A DNA stretch of 64,000 nt from Acidobacteriaceae bacterium (GCA_003134995.1 PLDC01000002.1:47392-111391); one strand, 5' to 3'. Numbered from the stretch's first letter, positions 14,666 through 24,604 are shown. Translations and numbers: made by a program. The notes: generated by a model from the sequence alone, not told the origin.

Positions 14666-15286
14666 CTACTTCATCATCGCGTCAATCAGCGTGTACAACT
14701 GGCTGTCAATCTGTCGAGCATCTACTTCGACAAAGGGCTTCTCCGGATGCCGGTTGCTGACCACGTACACCGTGGGCGTGTGATTGAGGTTGATGGCCTT
14801 GCCCAGGTCGCGATCCGCATTCACTTCGGCGGCGAACTTGCCCTGCGGATCGACTACGAAGGGGAAATCGACTTTGTGCGTAGAAGAAAACTTTTCGGCA
14901 TAGCTCCGCAGGTTCTGCGGATTAATTTCAAACTGGTTCGAGAAAATGTAATCGCGAAACTCGTTGCCCAGCGATTTCGAAGTTGCGTCGAAGTAGCGCG
15001 CCATCACGGCCGCGTCATACGACCAGTTGTGCATGGGCAGCGGAAAGTCGTGCCGCACCAGCGGAATCTTGTAGGTCTTCGAGGCCTGCTCGAGAATGGG
15101 CGCAACGCGCCGGCATTGCGGGCACTGCAAATCTTCGAAGACCACAATGGCCGCGGGCGCACCTTTTGGTGGACGCAACACTTCATTCACCGCGGAAGCC
15201 TGATCCACAGCCACGCACCAGCCAGCCGCTAAGATCAAAGCCAGCAGCGCCAAAATAGGGAACTGATTCTTGAGTAGGTTTTTCAT
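14666..15286 (-). CDS. DsbA-like thiol-disulfide oxidoreductase
   Basis: This 206-residue protein has an N-terminal signal/anchor (KNLLKNQFPILALLALILAAGWCVAV), then a thioredoxin-fold domain with active site CPQC in VVFEDLQCPQCRRVAPIL, an inserted helical region (RHDFPLPMHNWSYDAAVMARYF) and the cis-Pro loop NHTPTVYVVS. It most resembles DsbA/DsbG-like periplasmic proteins that form or isomerise disulfides. ATG 15286 is chosen because it starts the signal peptide; the longer frame upstream has no domain. Its 3' end abuts a heptamer array. Confidence 0.85.
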   Translation of the reverse strand: MKNLLKNQFPILALLALILAAGWCVAVDQASAVNEVLRPPKGAPAAIVVFEDLQCPQCRRVAPILEQASKTYKIPLVRHDFPLPMHNWSYDAAVMARYFDATSKSLGNEFRDYIFSNQFEINPQNLRSYAEKFSSTHKVDFPFVVDPQGKFAAEVNADRDLGKAINLNHTPTVYVVSNRHPEKPFVEVDARQIDSQLYTLIDAMMK

Positions 15287-15479
15287 TCGTCTGTAGTCAC
15301 AACTCGTTCTGTCTTTATGGTAACCGAATCGCGCGCGCGATGTCAGGTGTAGGAGAAGGGCACGGCTGATCGCGACCTGCAAACGCCTGTTTTCGCCCGC
15401 GATCTGAACCACGCCCGATTTCGGAGACAAAGTTTCGACACTGCGAGATAATTGGTTTTTCCGCTTCGACCGGAGAAGA

Positions 15480-16346
15480 ATGGTCCAGAGGAATCATTTA
15501 AGCGGGCGCGGCTGGGCTCCGAGCTGCTGCGCGGTCCTCTTGTGTCTGGCGACCGTTGGATGCAGTCGAGACAGTTTGCTGAAGCACCTAGGATACGATC
15601 GCACCAGCTTCCTGAAAAGATATACACCACAAGACGACGAAGCTCTTGCGCGGCGCACGGTTGACCTGCTTTTCCAGGATCGCTACGACGAGATCGAAAA
15701 TACCCTTGACCCAGGCATTAAGAATGGTGACACGCACGAGCACCTGGTAGAAATGTCACACTTTTTCCCCAGTAAGCCGGTTTCAGTGAAAACTGTCGAA
15801 GCGAGAACCGTCCGCGGCCGTGATTCCCGCACCACCACCATCACCGTGGAGTATGAATTCGCGCGGAGCTGGCTCCTCGCTCAGGTCGCAATCCGGACAA
15901 AAGACGGTCTCAAAACTATCACTGGATTCAGCGTCAATCCGACTTCAGAGCCAATCGAGGCGATAAACGAGTTCACACTCGATGACAAGGGTTTCTCTCA
16001 GTACGCGGGCCTTTTCCTCGGGTTGTGGGTTGCGGGTCTTACTTTGTATGCCTTTGTCTTGTGTGTTCGCACGAAGATAGGGATGAAGAAGTGGGTTTGG
16101 CTGGTTGCAATACTGGTTGGCGTTGGGCAGCTTACCGTGAACTGGACCACGGGAGAGTGGTCCTTTACACCATTCGCTTTTCGGATACCGCCCGGGACGA
16201 TCTCTTGCACGGCTTACGGGCCTTGGATGCTGCGAATCTTCTCGCCCCTCGGGGCGATCGCCTTCCTGCGACTGAGGAAGGGGCTTAGATCTGAAACGCA
16301 GCCGCTGTCTGTAGTTCCCGACGCGGAACCGCAAAATGAAGGTTAA
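15480..16346 (+). CDS. Putative membrane lipoprotein of unknown function
   Basis: This 288-residue protein has a lipoprotein-like signal peptide (CCAVLLCLATVGC, lipid-acceptor Cys at ~28). A soluble region follows: DRTSFLKRYTPQDDEALARRTVDLLFQDRYDEIENTLDP, then VEARTVRGRDSRTTTITVEYEF, which resembles DUF3887-type accessory domains by pattern only. Three hydrophobic helices are present in the C-terminal third (YAGLFLGLWVAGLTLYAFVL, WVWLVAILVGVGQL, WMLRIFSPLGAIAFL). No family was recognised with confidence. Confidence 0.65.
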   Translation: MVQRNHLSGRGWAPSCCAVLLCLATVGCSRDSLLKHLGYDRTSFLKRYTPQDDEALARRTVDLLFQDRYDEIENTLDPGIKNGDTHEHLVEMSHFFPSKPVSVKTVEARTVRGRDSRTTTITVEYEFARSWLLAQVAIRTKDGLKTITGFSVNPTSEPIEAINEFTLDDKGFSQYAGLFLGLWVAGLTLYAFVLCVRTKIGMKKWVWLVAILVGVGQLTVNWTTGEWSFTPFAFRIPPGTISCTAYGPWMLRIFSPLGAIAFLRLRKGLRSETQPLSVVPDAEPQNEG

Positions 16347-16569
16347 GTCCAGGACAGACGTTCAGTCGCAACACCAGTTTACTCCGGCTCATTTCTTCGT
16401 CGCATCGGCCTCGAACCGCTGCCGCGCAATCGCGATCGTGGCACCTCCTGATTGCCTGCGCCGGTCATGCTTTGGGAAAACATTCGCCACTACACTCACA
16501 AAGCCGAATAGATTGCTCCAACAAGGTATCACCGCAACGCGTTATAGTTGATCTGGCGCGCCACGAATC

Positions 16570-17655
16570 GTGAAACAACTCTTTCCATTACAACTCAGCC
16601 GGCTTGCTGCAGCGCTCACGCTGGCCATTGCTTTCCTGCTCGGCATTTCTGCTTGTAATCGCAAGGGCCACCACGTGCTCGAAGTGAATTATGTCTCGGC
16701 GGTGCAGGCTACGCTGCGCGATCAGCTTTCCACCATGTACACGCGCGTCGGCACGGTGAAAAACGGCGACCGGGTCGAGGTGCTGGAACACGAAAAGCGG
16801 TTTTCCCGCGTGCGCACCGCGAGCGGCGTTGAAGGCTGGCTCGAGCAACGTTACCTGGTCGATCAGGCAACCTATGATGGCCTCGAAAAGCTCACGCGAG
16901 AGAACTTGAACGATCCTGTGCAGGCTCCCGGCGTTCTGCGCAACGACACGAACTTGCACCTCACACCCGGGCGTGAGACCGAGCATCTGTACCAGCTTTC
17001 CGCTGGCGCGAAAGTTTCTGTGTTGAAGCGCGGCACGGCGGAGAAGCCCGGCGCGAGCATGGCACCCGCTAAATCTGGCGCAAAAAATTCAGGCGGCAAA
17101 GCGGCCGCAGGTCCGGCGCTCGAAGACTGGTGGCTGGTGCGGGACGCGCAGAACCGCGTGGGCTGGGTGCTGGCGCGCATGGTCGATCCCGACGTGCCGC
17201 TCGATATTGCGCAGTATGCCGAAGGCCAGCGCTTCGTTGCCTTCTTCGTGCTGAATCAGGTGCAGGACTCAGCCAAAGAGGGAGCCGACAAGAAAGTTTC
17301 GCAGTATCTCTGCGCCATCACCGAACCGCACGATGGCTTGCCTCACGATTACGATCAGGTTCGCGTCTTCACTTGGAACGTGCGAAAGCATCGCTACGAA
17401 ACCGCCTACCGCGAACATGGGCTGAACGGCGTGCTGCCGGTAACGGTGACCACAGAGAATTTCGACAAGGAAGGCACGCTGCCGGTTTTCATCCTGCGCG
17501 TGAAAGATGATGCCGGCAACGTTAGCGAGCGCAAGTACAAGCTGAATACTCCGATTGTGCGCCGCGTGCTGGCTCCCGGCGAGGAGAAGACTGCGGCGAA
17601 GCCGGCTTCTTCTAAATCGGCCAACCGGCCGGCCAGGAAGAAGCGCCGACACTAG
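16570..17655 (+). CDS. SH3-domain lipoprotein
   Basis: The GTG at 16570 starts a lipoprotein signal peptide (LTLAIAFLLGISAC, Cys ~29). Residues ~38-95 form a bacterial SH3 domain (YVSAVQATLRDQLSTMYTRVGTVKNGDRVEVL, FSRVRTASGVEGWLEQRYL) and ~120-205 a second SH3-like unit (NDTNLHLTPG, DWWLVRDAQNRVGWVLARMV). The C-terminal ~150 residues are a separate beta-rich region ending in a basic tail (KSANRPARKKRRH). The architecture suggests a periplasmic peptidoglycan-binding or protein-binding role. It converges with the DUF1223 gene, leaving only 11 bases between stops. Confidence 0.75.
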   Translation: MKQLFPLQLSRLAAALTLAIAFLLGISACNRKGHHVLEVNYVSAVQATLRDQLSTMYTRVGTVKNGDRVEVLEHEKRFSRVRTASGVEGWLEQRYLVDQATYDGLEKLTRENLNDPVQAPGVLRNDTNLHLTPGRETEHLYQLSAGAKVSVLKRGTAEKPGASMAPAKSGAKNSGGKAAAGPALEDWWLVRDAQNRVGWVLARMVDPDVPLDIAQYAEGQRFVAFFVLNQVQDSAKEGADKKVSQYLCAITEPHDGLPHDYDQVRVFTWNVRKHRYETAYREHGLNGVLPVTVTTENFDKEGTLPVFILRVKDDAGNVSERKYKLNTPIVRRVLAPGEEKTAAKPASSKSANRPARKKRRH

Positions 17656-17666
17656 GCCTGATTCGA

Positions 17667-18476
17667 CTAGCCTTTGATTTTCGTCGAGGCCGCGCCCAGA
17701 ATCTCGCGGCTCTTTTTCTCCTGCAAGAAAACCGTCACGTGCACATTTTCAGCAGCCCAATGGGAATTCAGTTTCACCACCGCGTCCCCGGTGAATGCCG
17801 ATGCGCCGTTCGCATCCGCTACCCCGATCTTGCGCAGTGTCCGCAGCGTGGCCACGTGATGCAGTTCGTGTCCCTTGTTCTCGCCTTGGCTCACCGCGGA
17901 GTGCAGTCCATCTTCGGTGACGGCCAGCCAGACCTCGGCGACATCGCCATCCTTGTTCCCTGCAAGCTTTCCTACTGAGACGTTGAAGTGCTGCGAATTT
18001 TTTCCCTCCGGCTTTCCAGAAGTGATCGCAACCACAGTCTTCGGTCCGTGCGCCGCTTTCTCGATCTCAAGTCCGGCTTGGCGCTCATCGCTTCCGATGA
18101 ACTGGCTTTGCCCATCGACCACGAGTTCTGGCGTGTATACATCTTTTTTAGTGAGGGCGGTGTAAGTGGCCTGCCGCTGCGTCCACTCAGGAGAAGAAAA
18201 TGGATCGACCCAGCCATCGTGATTCCAATAATCCACGTGCTCCTCGATCGCGACGATCTCCACGTCCGGCAACGGTTGTTGCGTTTCCAGTTTCTGCAAC
18301 AGCGCATCGGCTGGCGGACACGAGGAGCAGCCTTCGGACGTGAACAATTCAACCACCACGACGGGCTTGCGTCCTGCATCCGGTGCGGAGGTCTGCGCTT
18401 TTACCGCGAGAGCGAAGAACGGGCAGGCAACAAAGATTGCCAGGGACAACCTTGAAGCCTTGGGGAAGTTTTTCAT
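17667..18476 (-). CDS. DUF1223 family thioredoxin-like secreted protein
   Basis: This 269-residue protein has a signal peptide (KNFPKASRLSLAIFVACPFFALAVKAQ) and the DUF1223 core: PVVVVELFTSEGCSSCPPADALL with a CSSC motif, then VDYWNHDGWVDPFSSPEWTQRQ, YTPELVVDGQ and a C-terminal beta domain. The thioredoxin-like CXXC suggests redox or metal binding in the periplasm; no function is established for the family. ATG 18476 is preferred because AGGAG sits 9 bases upstream; ATG 18485 would have no spacer. Confidence 0.85.
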   Translation of the reverse strand: MKNFPKASRLSLAIFVACPFFALAVKAQTSAPDAGRKPVVVVELFTSEGCSSCPPADALLQKLETQQPLPDVEIVAIEEHVDYWNHDGWVDPFSSPEWTQRQATYTALTKKDVYTPELVVDGQSQFIGSDERQAGLEIEKAAHGPKTVVAITSGKPEGKNSQHFNVSVGKLAGNKDGDVAEVWLAVTEDGLHSAVSQGENKGHELHHVATLRTLRKIGVADANGASAFTGDAVVKLNSHWAAENVHVTVFLQEKKSREILGAASTKIKG

Positions 18477-18599
18477 TGCATTCATCTCCTGCATGTGGAA
18501 TCTGAGGCGGCCAATAACCGCTGCCACGAAAGTTACGATGCTGCCTGGTTAGACAAGGCTGCATGCGCGCTGGTTCGCAGTACGGGCTAGCAATAAAGC

Positions 18600-19910
18600 T
18601 TAGCAATAAAAGTCCGCAATGCTTTCGACTACGCGGCGCTGCTCGTCTTCCGTTAGTTCTGGAAACATAGGCAAGGCCAGCACTTCTTTTGCGGCGCGCT
18701 CCGCTTCAGGGAAGTCGCCTTCGCGGTATCCGAGATAGACGAAACAAGGCTGCAAGTGCAACGGGATCGGATAGTAAACCTCGGTGCCGATCTTGCGTGC
18801 GGCGAGAAACTCGCGCAGCTCGTCCCGGCGGTAGGCGCGGACCACGTATTGATGAAAAACATGATGAGCGGCCGCCGCGGTATGAGGCAGATGGACGGGG
18901 AAGTCGTCAGGGATTGCTGAATCCGGAATTGCCGATTGTCGATTGCTGGTTGTCGATTGCGAAGCTGCCAGGCCGCTCTCCCTGAACAGTCGATCGTAGC
19001 GCATGGCGCGCTCGCGCCGGGCTTCGTTCCATCCTTCGACATACTTCAGCTTCACGCGCAAGATCGCGGCCTGGATGGCGTCGAGGCGGCAATTCCATCC
19101 AAACTCTTCATGAACGTAGCGCTGCGGACTGCCGTGATTACGCAGTCGGCGCATGTGCGCCGCGATCTCAGCGTCGTTCGTGGTGACCAGGCCGGCATCG
19201 CCGTAGGCGCTGAGATTTTTGGTGGGATAGAAACTGAACGCTGCCGCCACGCCCACGGATCCCGCATTTCGGACTTTTCCCGATTCATCGGCCCAGCGCG
19301 CTCCAATGGCTTGCGCGGCATCCTCGACCAAGGACAAGTGGAATTCCTCGGCCAGTCGCTGGAATGCATCCATGTCGGCGCACTGGCCATAAAGATGAAC
19401 CGGAAGCAGCGCGCGCATTTTGTCACGCCGCGCGGCCCGCAGAAAAGACTCGACGCGCATGGGATCGAGATTAAATGTGTGCGGATCGATGTCGGCAAAG
19501 AACGGACGCGCTCCGGCGCGCACAATGGCGCTGGCCGAAGCGAAGAAACTGAAAGGAGTGGTGAGAACGCGGTCGCCGGGTTGCACTCCGGCGGCAACCA
19601 GCGCCAGCCACAAAGCGTCCGTGCCGGAAGAGCAGCCTACAGCATCGCGAGCGCCACAGAAATCGGCAAGCTCGCGCTCGAAGGCCTCCACCTCAGAACC
19701 CAAAATGTAGTGCTGCGAAGCGCAAACCCGGCCAACCGCCGCCAAAACCTCGGCGCCAACCTGGTCATATTGCCGCTGCAGGTCGAGCATGGGCACAGCG
19801 TCAGGCGGCGCCACGGCGCCCGAGTGTGCGGGCGGCGCATGCGGCTTCACAGATTCGGCCTTAGTGGGAATAGTGTTCACCGAAAAGGAGATTGTAGCAG
19901 GGGCATGCAA
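18600..19910 (-). CDS. DegT/DnrJ/EryC1/StrS-family sugar aminotransferase
   Basis: This PLP-dependent enzyme transfers an amino group to a nucleotide-linked keto-sugar. After a ~40-residue N-terminal extension, the fold begins PMLDLQRQYDQVGAEV; further motifs are GCSSGTDAL (93-100), TPFSFFASASAIVRAGARPFFADID, VEDAAQAIGA (195-204), and FSFYPTKNLSAYGDAG with the PLP lysine K231. Residues ~317-336 (SQSTTSNRQSAIPDSAIPDD) are low complexity and encoded by a heptamer repeat array, an in-frame insertion not expected in the family. The start chosen gives a long leader; the internal ATG at residue 41 (MLDLQRQYD) is possible. Confidence 0.9.
   Translation of the reverse strand: MHAPATISFSVNTIPTKAESVKPHAPPAHSGAVAPPDAVPMLDLQRQYDQVGAEVLAAVGRVCASQHYILGSEVEAFERELADFCGARDAVGCSSGTDALWLALVAAGVQPGDRVLTTPFSFFASASAIVRAGARPFFADIDPHTFNLDPMRVESFLRAARRDKMRALLPVHLYGQCADMDAFQRLAEEFHLSLVEDAAQAIGARWADESGKVRNAGSVGVAAAFSFYPTKNLSAYGDAGLVTTNDAEIAAHMRRLRNHGSPQRYVHEEFGWNCRLDAIQAAILRVKLKYVEGWNEARRERAMRYDRLFRESGLAASQSTTSNRQSAIPDSAIPDDFPVHLPHTAAAAHHVFHQYVVRAYRRDELREFLAARKIGTEVYYPIPLHLQPCFVYLGYREGDFPEAERAAKEVLALPMFPELTEDEQRRVVESIADFYC
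18912..18961. repeat. Heptamer array inside the aminotransferase coding sequence
   Basis: Units of the GATTGTC/GATTGCT/GGTTGTC/GATTGCG type repeat every 7 bases on the + strand. Three units equal seven codons, so the array reads through in frame on the minus strand as a Ser/Gln/Thr/Ile/Pro linker. Confidence 0.7.
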
Positions 19911-20338
19911 CGCAACTGAACGCGGGCACGATGTGGACGACGCTAGCTACAAACTCACGCTTAGGAACGTTCCGCTTTCCAGCTTTTGGTTGAGGCCGAG
20001 GACTAACCGCGACTTGATACCGCGGAAGAAGCGTTGCAAGAATGCGAGTTTGACAGCGCCGTTCGTACCAATTTTCATATATTGCCTCCGTAAACTTATC
20101 TCTATTTCGGGAGGCGAACTGTTTTTCTGTCCTTATGTGACTGATAAAAAGGCTTTTACGTCCAAACTGTTTTGGAACGTGATCTGCTTTACTCTCTCGC
20201 TAACGCCAATCCGTTCGGGCATTTTCGTCCGGGCCATTTGGGTCATCGGCGTCAGCGATTTCAAACAACAACGATTTGAAGAAGGTTAAAAGCTGCGGGC
20301 CTTTCCCGGAGATCCCGGCTAACTCAGGAGGCAGTCCA
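19911..20338 (+). other. Gene-free 5' region (428 bp) of the first TonB receptor
   Basis: The region between the divergent aminotransferase and receptor genes is relatively AT-rich around 20080-20180. An open frame through it on the + strand has no family-like content and is not called. The receptor's CAGGAGG ribosome-binding site lies at 20325-20331. A specific promoter could not be chosen by eye. Confidence 0.5.
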
Positions 20339-23300
20339 ATGGAATCCGCCTTTCGTCCCGCTGTGAAACGAAGTTCGATTGCGTGCCTGGTTCTAGCCCT
20401 GCTTCTATTGGCTCCAGCTTTTCTGGCCGCACAAGACGCGGCCTCGATTACCGGCGTGGTGACCGACCCGAGCGGTGCCGTGGTCTCGGGGGCCGATGTG
20501 CATCTGCAGAATCCCCAAACAGGCGCGACTTACAAGACCGTTACCAACGCCGAGGGATCTTACACGCTGAATCAGGTCAAGCCGGGGCCCGGCTATACAA
20601 TCGAATTCACGCGTGCGGGCTTCAAAGCCACTGTCCTTTCCGGTCTTTACCTCAACGTGGATGCCACTCGTGTCCAGAATGCTCAGCTCACCATCGGAGG
20701 CGGAAGCGAGCGAGTGGAAGTTTCGGCGGCCAACCAGACAGTGACTCTCGATACGACCGATGCGACCGTTGGAAACAACTTTCAAGTTCAGTTTCTGCAG
20801 GAGTTGCCGGTTGAGGATCGAAGCAGTCCCTCGGCGCTCTTCGTCATGCAACCCGGAGTTACTCTAGATGGTGCCGCAACCGGCGCGCGAACTGATCAGG
20901 ATCGCGTAACCCTGGATGGTCTCGACGTAAACGACATGGCTACGGGCCAGTTTGGCGCCATTGTGGGGAATGCTCCTGTCGATTCCGTGCAGGAGTTCCG
21001 CGGCGTTGCCGCTGGCTTTCTTTCCAGTTCCAACGGCGGCGGTGGTGGGCAATATGAACTTGTAACGCGCGGCGGCACCAACACGTTTCATGGCGCAATC
21101 GTGGAGTACCATCGCGATACCGACCTTGAAGCCAACGACTGGTTCAATGACAATGCCGGTGTCCCGACGCCTCCTCTCATCCGCAACCAGTTTGGCGGCA
21201 ATTTTGGTGGGCCGATCAAGAAAGACAAGCTGTTTTTCTTTTTCGACTACAACGGACGGCGTGACACGCTCTCCAACCTCGTCGAGCGCACCGTTCCCCT
21301 GGACTCTTTCAGGAATGGCATTCTTAATTACATCAACAGTTCGGGCGTCGTTACGCCATTGACTTCAGCGCAGGTGGCGGCGTTCGATCCCCAAGGGGTT
21401 GGCTTCAATTCAGCGTTGCTCGCAGTCATCGGCAGCCGCTATCCGCATGCCAATGATCTCTCCGGTGCATACGGAGATCTGGTCAACACTGCAGGCTACC
21501 GTTTCAACGCTCCGTTCCCTTACGCGGAAAACGATTATGTACAGAGAGTGGATTACAACCTGAACGACAGGATGAAGTTCTTTGGGCGCGGCAGCTTCAC
21601 TCGAACCAACGGAACGGAATCGGCGATCCGGTTCCCCGGTGATCCGGAAACCTCTCCATTTCTCGATCAGAGCTACGCATGGGTTGTGAGTTTCATCTGG
21701 AACCTCAGCAATAACAAAGTCAACCAGGTTTATTACGGCGAAACCTTCGAGAACTACAACTTCCCGAATATTTACAATCCGACCGGTGCAACGCAATTCG
21801 GCACCTTCGGCGGAAACGGCACAGGCGGAGCAATTCTCTCCAGCCCTTACGACAGCGCCATCAACGCACAAGGCCGAACCTATCCGATTCCTTTGATTCG
21901 GGATGACTTCAACTGGGAAAAGGGAAAGCATGACCTCCAATTCGGCGGAGTCTTCAAGTGGCCGAAACCCAGCGGCTATACGATTCTCAACTACAACAGT
22001 CCGACGATCGGGTTGGGTGGAAATACTCCTGATCTGAGCACGTCTGTGTCGCCCGATCCTTTGCGCCCCGCCGATATTTGCCCCACCTACGCGGACCCCA
22101 GTCAATGCAACCCGAATGCCACGCCGTTATACGACAGCGCATTCGCCCTCGCGCTCGCCCCTTACACGGCGATCAGCAGTACCTTCAACTACAACGCTCA
22201 AGGCAACGCTTTCCCCCAGGGTTCCGGCCAAACTCGAACTTATAAGTACTACGAGACGGAACTTTATTTTGCGGATACGTTTAAGGTATTGCCAAAGCTG
22301 ACCATGACCTACGGGCTTCGCTGGTCAAATTTCAGCGTGCCTTACGAAGTGCATGGGATTGAGTCGATCGAGAGCGCTCAGTTCGACTCCTACTTCGGCG
22401 CTCGCGTGGCCCAGAGTGCGGCCAGCCAATCGGGCAATCTGGCCGTTCCGTTAATCGCTTATTCGCTGGGCGGGAAGGCCAATCACGCTCCCGGTTATTT
22501 CCAGCCGGACTATAGAAACTTTGGGCCGAGGCTTGCCTTTGCGTACAGCCCTAATCCCAAAACCGTTTTCAATGCGGGCGCTGGCATCGTATTCGACCAA
22601 ACCGTAATCAATGCAGTGCAGTACCAGCAGTCACAGTTCGATTATCTTTTCCAGTCGAGTGCGACTGTGCCGTTCGGAACCTCGGGCGACCCGATCACTT
22701 CGTTGATGACGGATACGAGATTTACGGGTTTCACCAATCCGCCGGCGACGCCCGTGGCCCCGACGATAACGTCTCCGTTTTTGCCCTTTGTCGCTGGCAC
22801 AGGGTCAGCCGCATTTCCCTTTGGCTTGGGGAACGGTCAGGCGTTCAACGAAATCGTTGATCCAAAACTCAAAACGCCCTATTCGATGCAGTTCAACGTG
22901 GGGGTTCAGAAGGAGATTCCTGGAGGGTTCATATTGCGGATGAGCTACGTCGGCCGCCAGGGCAGGCGGTTGCTGGCGCAGGCCGACGCCAACCAGTTGA
23001 TCGATTTTCGGGATCCTGTGTCGGGGCAGTTGATGTCGCAGGCATTCGCGAACGTCACAACACAACTGCGGGCTGGCGTAGCGCCCCAGAGCGTTACAAT
23101 CCAGCCTTGGTATGAAAATGTGATGGCAGCGGGTACCGGCACCGGACTTGGCTACGCATCCAACACGCAGCTGGTTTCCGAGGGTATTACCACACTTGCG
23201 CAACGAGGCGATTTCGCGGATACGACACAGATTCTCGCGTCACTTCCGCTTTATGGCCTTGGGGGTCTGCCGCCGAATGTTGGCATGGGCGCCCAGTTCT

Positions 23301-24118
23301 CCGAAAACACGTTTTATACCAATAAGGGAGCCTCGAGTTACAACGGGTTGCTCACCACGCTGCACAAGAATGTGGGCTTCGGTTTGCAATTCGATCTGAA
23401 TTACACCTGGTCCCATTCGATCGATAACGTTTCTTTGATTGCGAATGCGGCGGCTTTTGGTGGCTACGGATTTATCTGCGATGTGCTGCGGCCGCGGGAG
23501 TGCCGTGGCAACTCCGATTTTGATGTCACGCAGTATTTCAACGGCAACTTCATCTACGAGCTGCCGTTCGGCCGGGGAAAGACTTTTGCGTCTTCCGCAC
23601 CGCGCTGGCTGAACGAGGTTATCGGGGGCTGGAGCTTTAGCGGCCTGCCCAACTATCACACCGGCAACGCTTACTTTGCGGCTTCCAACGCGTTTGTGGC
23701 TGGATACGCGAACGATGCGCCGGCCATTCTGGTCGGGCCCCAGTCGGACCTTAAGACACGGCTGAACGGTGGTCAGGGCCAGCCCCTCTTTGCCTACGCG
23801 AACCCGGTCCAGGCCAATGCGGACTTTACCGGTCCCGTAGGCTTCAACATCGGTGCCCGCAACAATCTGCGCGGCCCCGGTTATTTTGACTTTGACATGG
23901 GGCTGGGCAAGGATTTTCCGGTCACGGAAGGCATAAGGATCAGGTTCCGCACGGACGCCTTCAATGTCTTCAACCATCCCAACTTCGCCTTGCCGAGCAC
24001 GGATATTACGGATAGCTCGGTTCAGTTCGGAGTTATCTCAGCCACACAGGGCACCGGCATCAACAACGCGGCCAGTTCGGCGCGTGTGCTGCAGGTATCG
24101 CTGCGGATCGAGTTCTAA
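20339..24118 (+). CDS. Oar-like TonB-dependent receptor with carboxypeptidase-regulatory-like domain
   Basis: This 1259-residue outer-membrane protein has a signal peptide (SSIACLVLALLLLAPAFLAAQ), then an Ig-like carboxypeptidase-regulatory domain (~33-120: ASITGVVTDPSGAVVSGADVHLQ, NAEGSYTLNQVKPG). A plug domain follows (PVEDRSSPSALFVMQPGV, DRVTLDGLDVND, TRGGTNTFHGAIVEY, NQFGGNFGGPIKKDKLFFFFDYNG), then a long beta-barrel. It ends in phenylalanine (QVSLRIEF), as BAM substrates do. Such receptors are thought to import large substrates such as oligosaccharides or peptides using TonB energy. ATG 20339 follows CAGGAGG; an in-frame start at 20276 is disfavoured. A very strong terminator follows. 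Confidence 0.93.
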   Translation: MESAFRPAVKRSSIACLVLALLLLAPAFLAAQDAASITGVVTDPSGAVVSGADVHLQNPQTGATYKTVTNAEGSYTLNQVKPGPGYTIEFTRAGFKATVLSGLYLNVDATRVQNAQLTIGGGSERVEVSAANQTVTLDTTDATVGNNFQVQFLQELPVEDRSSPSALFVMQPGVTLDGAATGARTDQDRVTLDGLDVNDMATGQFGAIVGNAPVDSVQEFRGVAAGFLSSSNGGGGGQYELVTRGGTNTFHGAIVEYHRDTDLEANDWFNDNAGVPTPPLIRNQFGGNFGGPIKKDKLFFFFDYNGRRDTLSNLVERTVPLDSFRNGILNYINSSGVVTPLTSAQVAAFDPQGVGFNSALLAVIGSRYPHANDLSGAYGDLVNTAGYRFNAPFPYAENDYVQRVDYNLNDRMKFFGRGSFTRTNGTESAIRFPGDPETSPFLDQSYAWVVSFIWNLSNNKVNQVYYGETFENYNFPNIYNPTGATQFGTFGGNGTGGAILSSPYDSAINAQGRTYPIPLIRDDFNWEKGKHDLQFGGVFKWPKPSGYTILNYNSPTIGLGGNTPDLSTSVSPDPLRPADICPTYADPSQCNPNATPLYDSAFALALAPYTAISSTFNYNAQGNAFPQGSGQTRTYKYYETELYFADTFKVLPKLTMTYGLRWSNFSVPYEVHGIESIESAQFDSYFGARVAQSAASQSGNLAVPLIAYSLGGKANHAPGYFQPDYRNFGPRLAFAYSPNPKTVFNAGAGIVFDQTVINAVQYQQSQFDYLFQSSATVPFGTSGDPITSLMTDTRFTGFTNPPATPVAPTITSPFLPFVAGTGSAAFPFGLGNGQAFNEIVDPKLKTPYSMQFNVGVQKEIPGGFILRMSYVGRQGRRLLAQADANQLIDFRDPVSGQLMSQAFANVTTQLRAGVAPQSVTIQPWYENVMAAGTGTGLGYASNTQLVSEGITTLAQRGDFADTTQILASLPLYGLGGLPPNVGMGAQFSENTFYTNKGASSYNGLLTTLHKNVGFGLQFDLNYTWSHSIDNVSLIANAAAFGGYGFICDVLRPRECRGNSDFDVTQYFNGNFIYELPFGRGKTFASSAPRWLNEVIGGWSFSGLPNYHTGNAYFAASNAFVAGYANDAPAILVGPQSDLKTRLNGGQGQPLFAYANPVQANADFTGPVGFNIGARNNLRGPGYFDFDMGLGKDFPVTEGIRIRFRTDAFNVFNHPNFALPSTDITDSSVQFGVISATQGTGINNAASSARVLQVSLRIEF

Positions 24119-24135
24119 CTTAGAAACTTACAAAG

Positions 24136-24178
24136 ACGCCGCGGCCGACATTCTCATGTCGGCCGCGGCGTTTGTTTT
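24136..24178 (+). terminator. Strong Rho-independent terminator
   Basis: ACGCCGCGGCCGACAT and ATGTCGGCCGCGGCGT form a perfect 16-bp stem with a 4-base TCTC loop, followed by a T-rich tail. It lies 17 bases after the receptor stop codon. Confidence 0.92.
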
Positions 24179-24604
24179 CGGGGCGTCTCCTCGGGCGCGG
24201 ATGTCCCGTGTGGCGAGGGCACCGTCCGCTGCGAGGGCGGCCCTCATCTGTGGGAGCTGACCTTAGAGTTGCGAAGGAATGCAGGATCAGGCTGCGAGCC
24301 GTTATCTACGCAAAATCATATAAATCCCCTCGCTGATCTTCCAATTCAAAGAGTGGAGGCGCAGTCGCCGTCTACAATCCGTTGAAAACATTGACTGTTA
24401 TCCTCTGCTGTTTTGGTGTCCCAGTTGCTAGGTACTTTCGTTCATCAGGTCTCGCGCCAAGAACTCTGAAGGCTAATCGACAGTGATTCTAAGGCGCTCG
24501 CGGGAACAAAGTAAGGTTGTGGTTCTGGCAGATTCAACGCAAGGCCCAGCAAGAAACAAAGTAAAAAAAGTTCAAGAAATCGTTCATTAATCGGAGACAA
24601 CACT
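24179..24604 (+). other. Gene-free spacer between two TonB receptor genes
   Basis: After the terminator about 425 bases carry no credible ORF. The receptor downstream has GGAG about 9 bases before its ATG. The strong terminator implies that the second receptor has its own promoter here, but no clear -35/-10 pair was chosen. Confidence 0.5.

Noticed and set aside
18936..19919. 327-residue open frame on the plus strand opposite the aminotransferase
   Set aside because: The minus strand contains all aminotransferase motifs including the PLP lysine; the plus frame is compositional shadow.
19789..20289. Plus-strand frame upstream of the first TonB receptor
   Set aside because: It begins inside the antisense of the aminotransferase gene and shows no protein-like pattern or ribosome-binding site.
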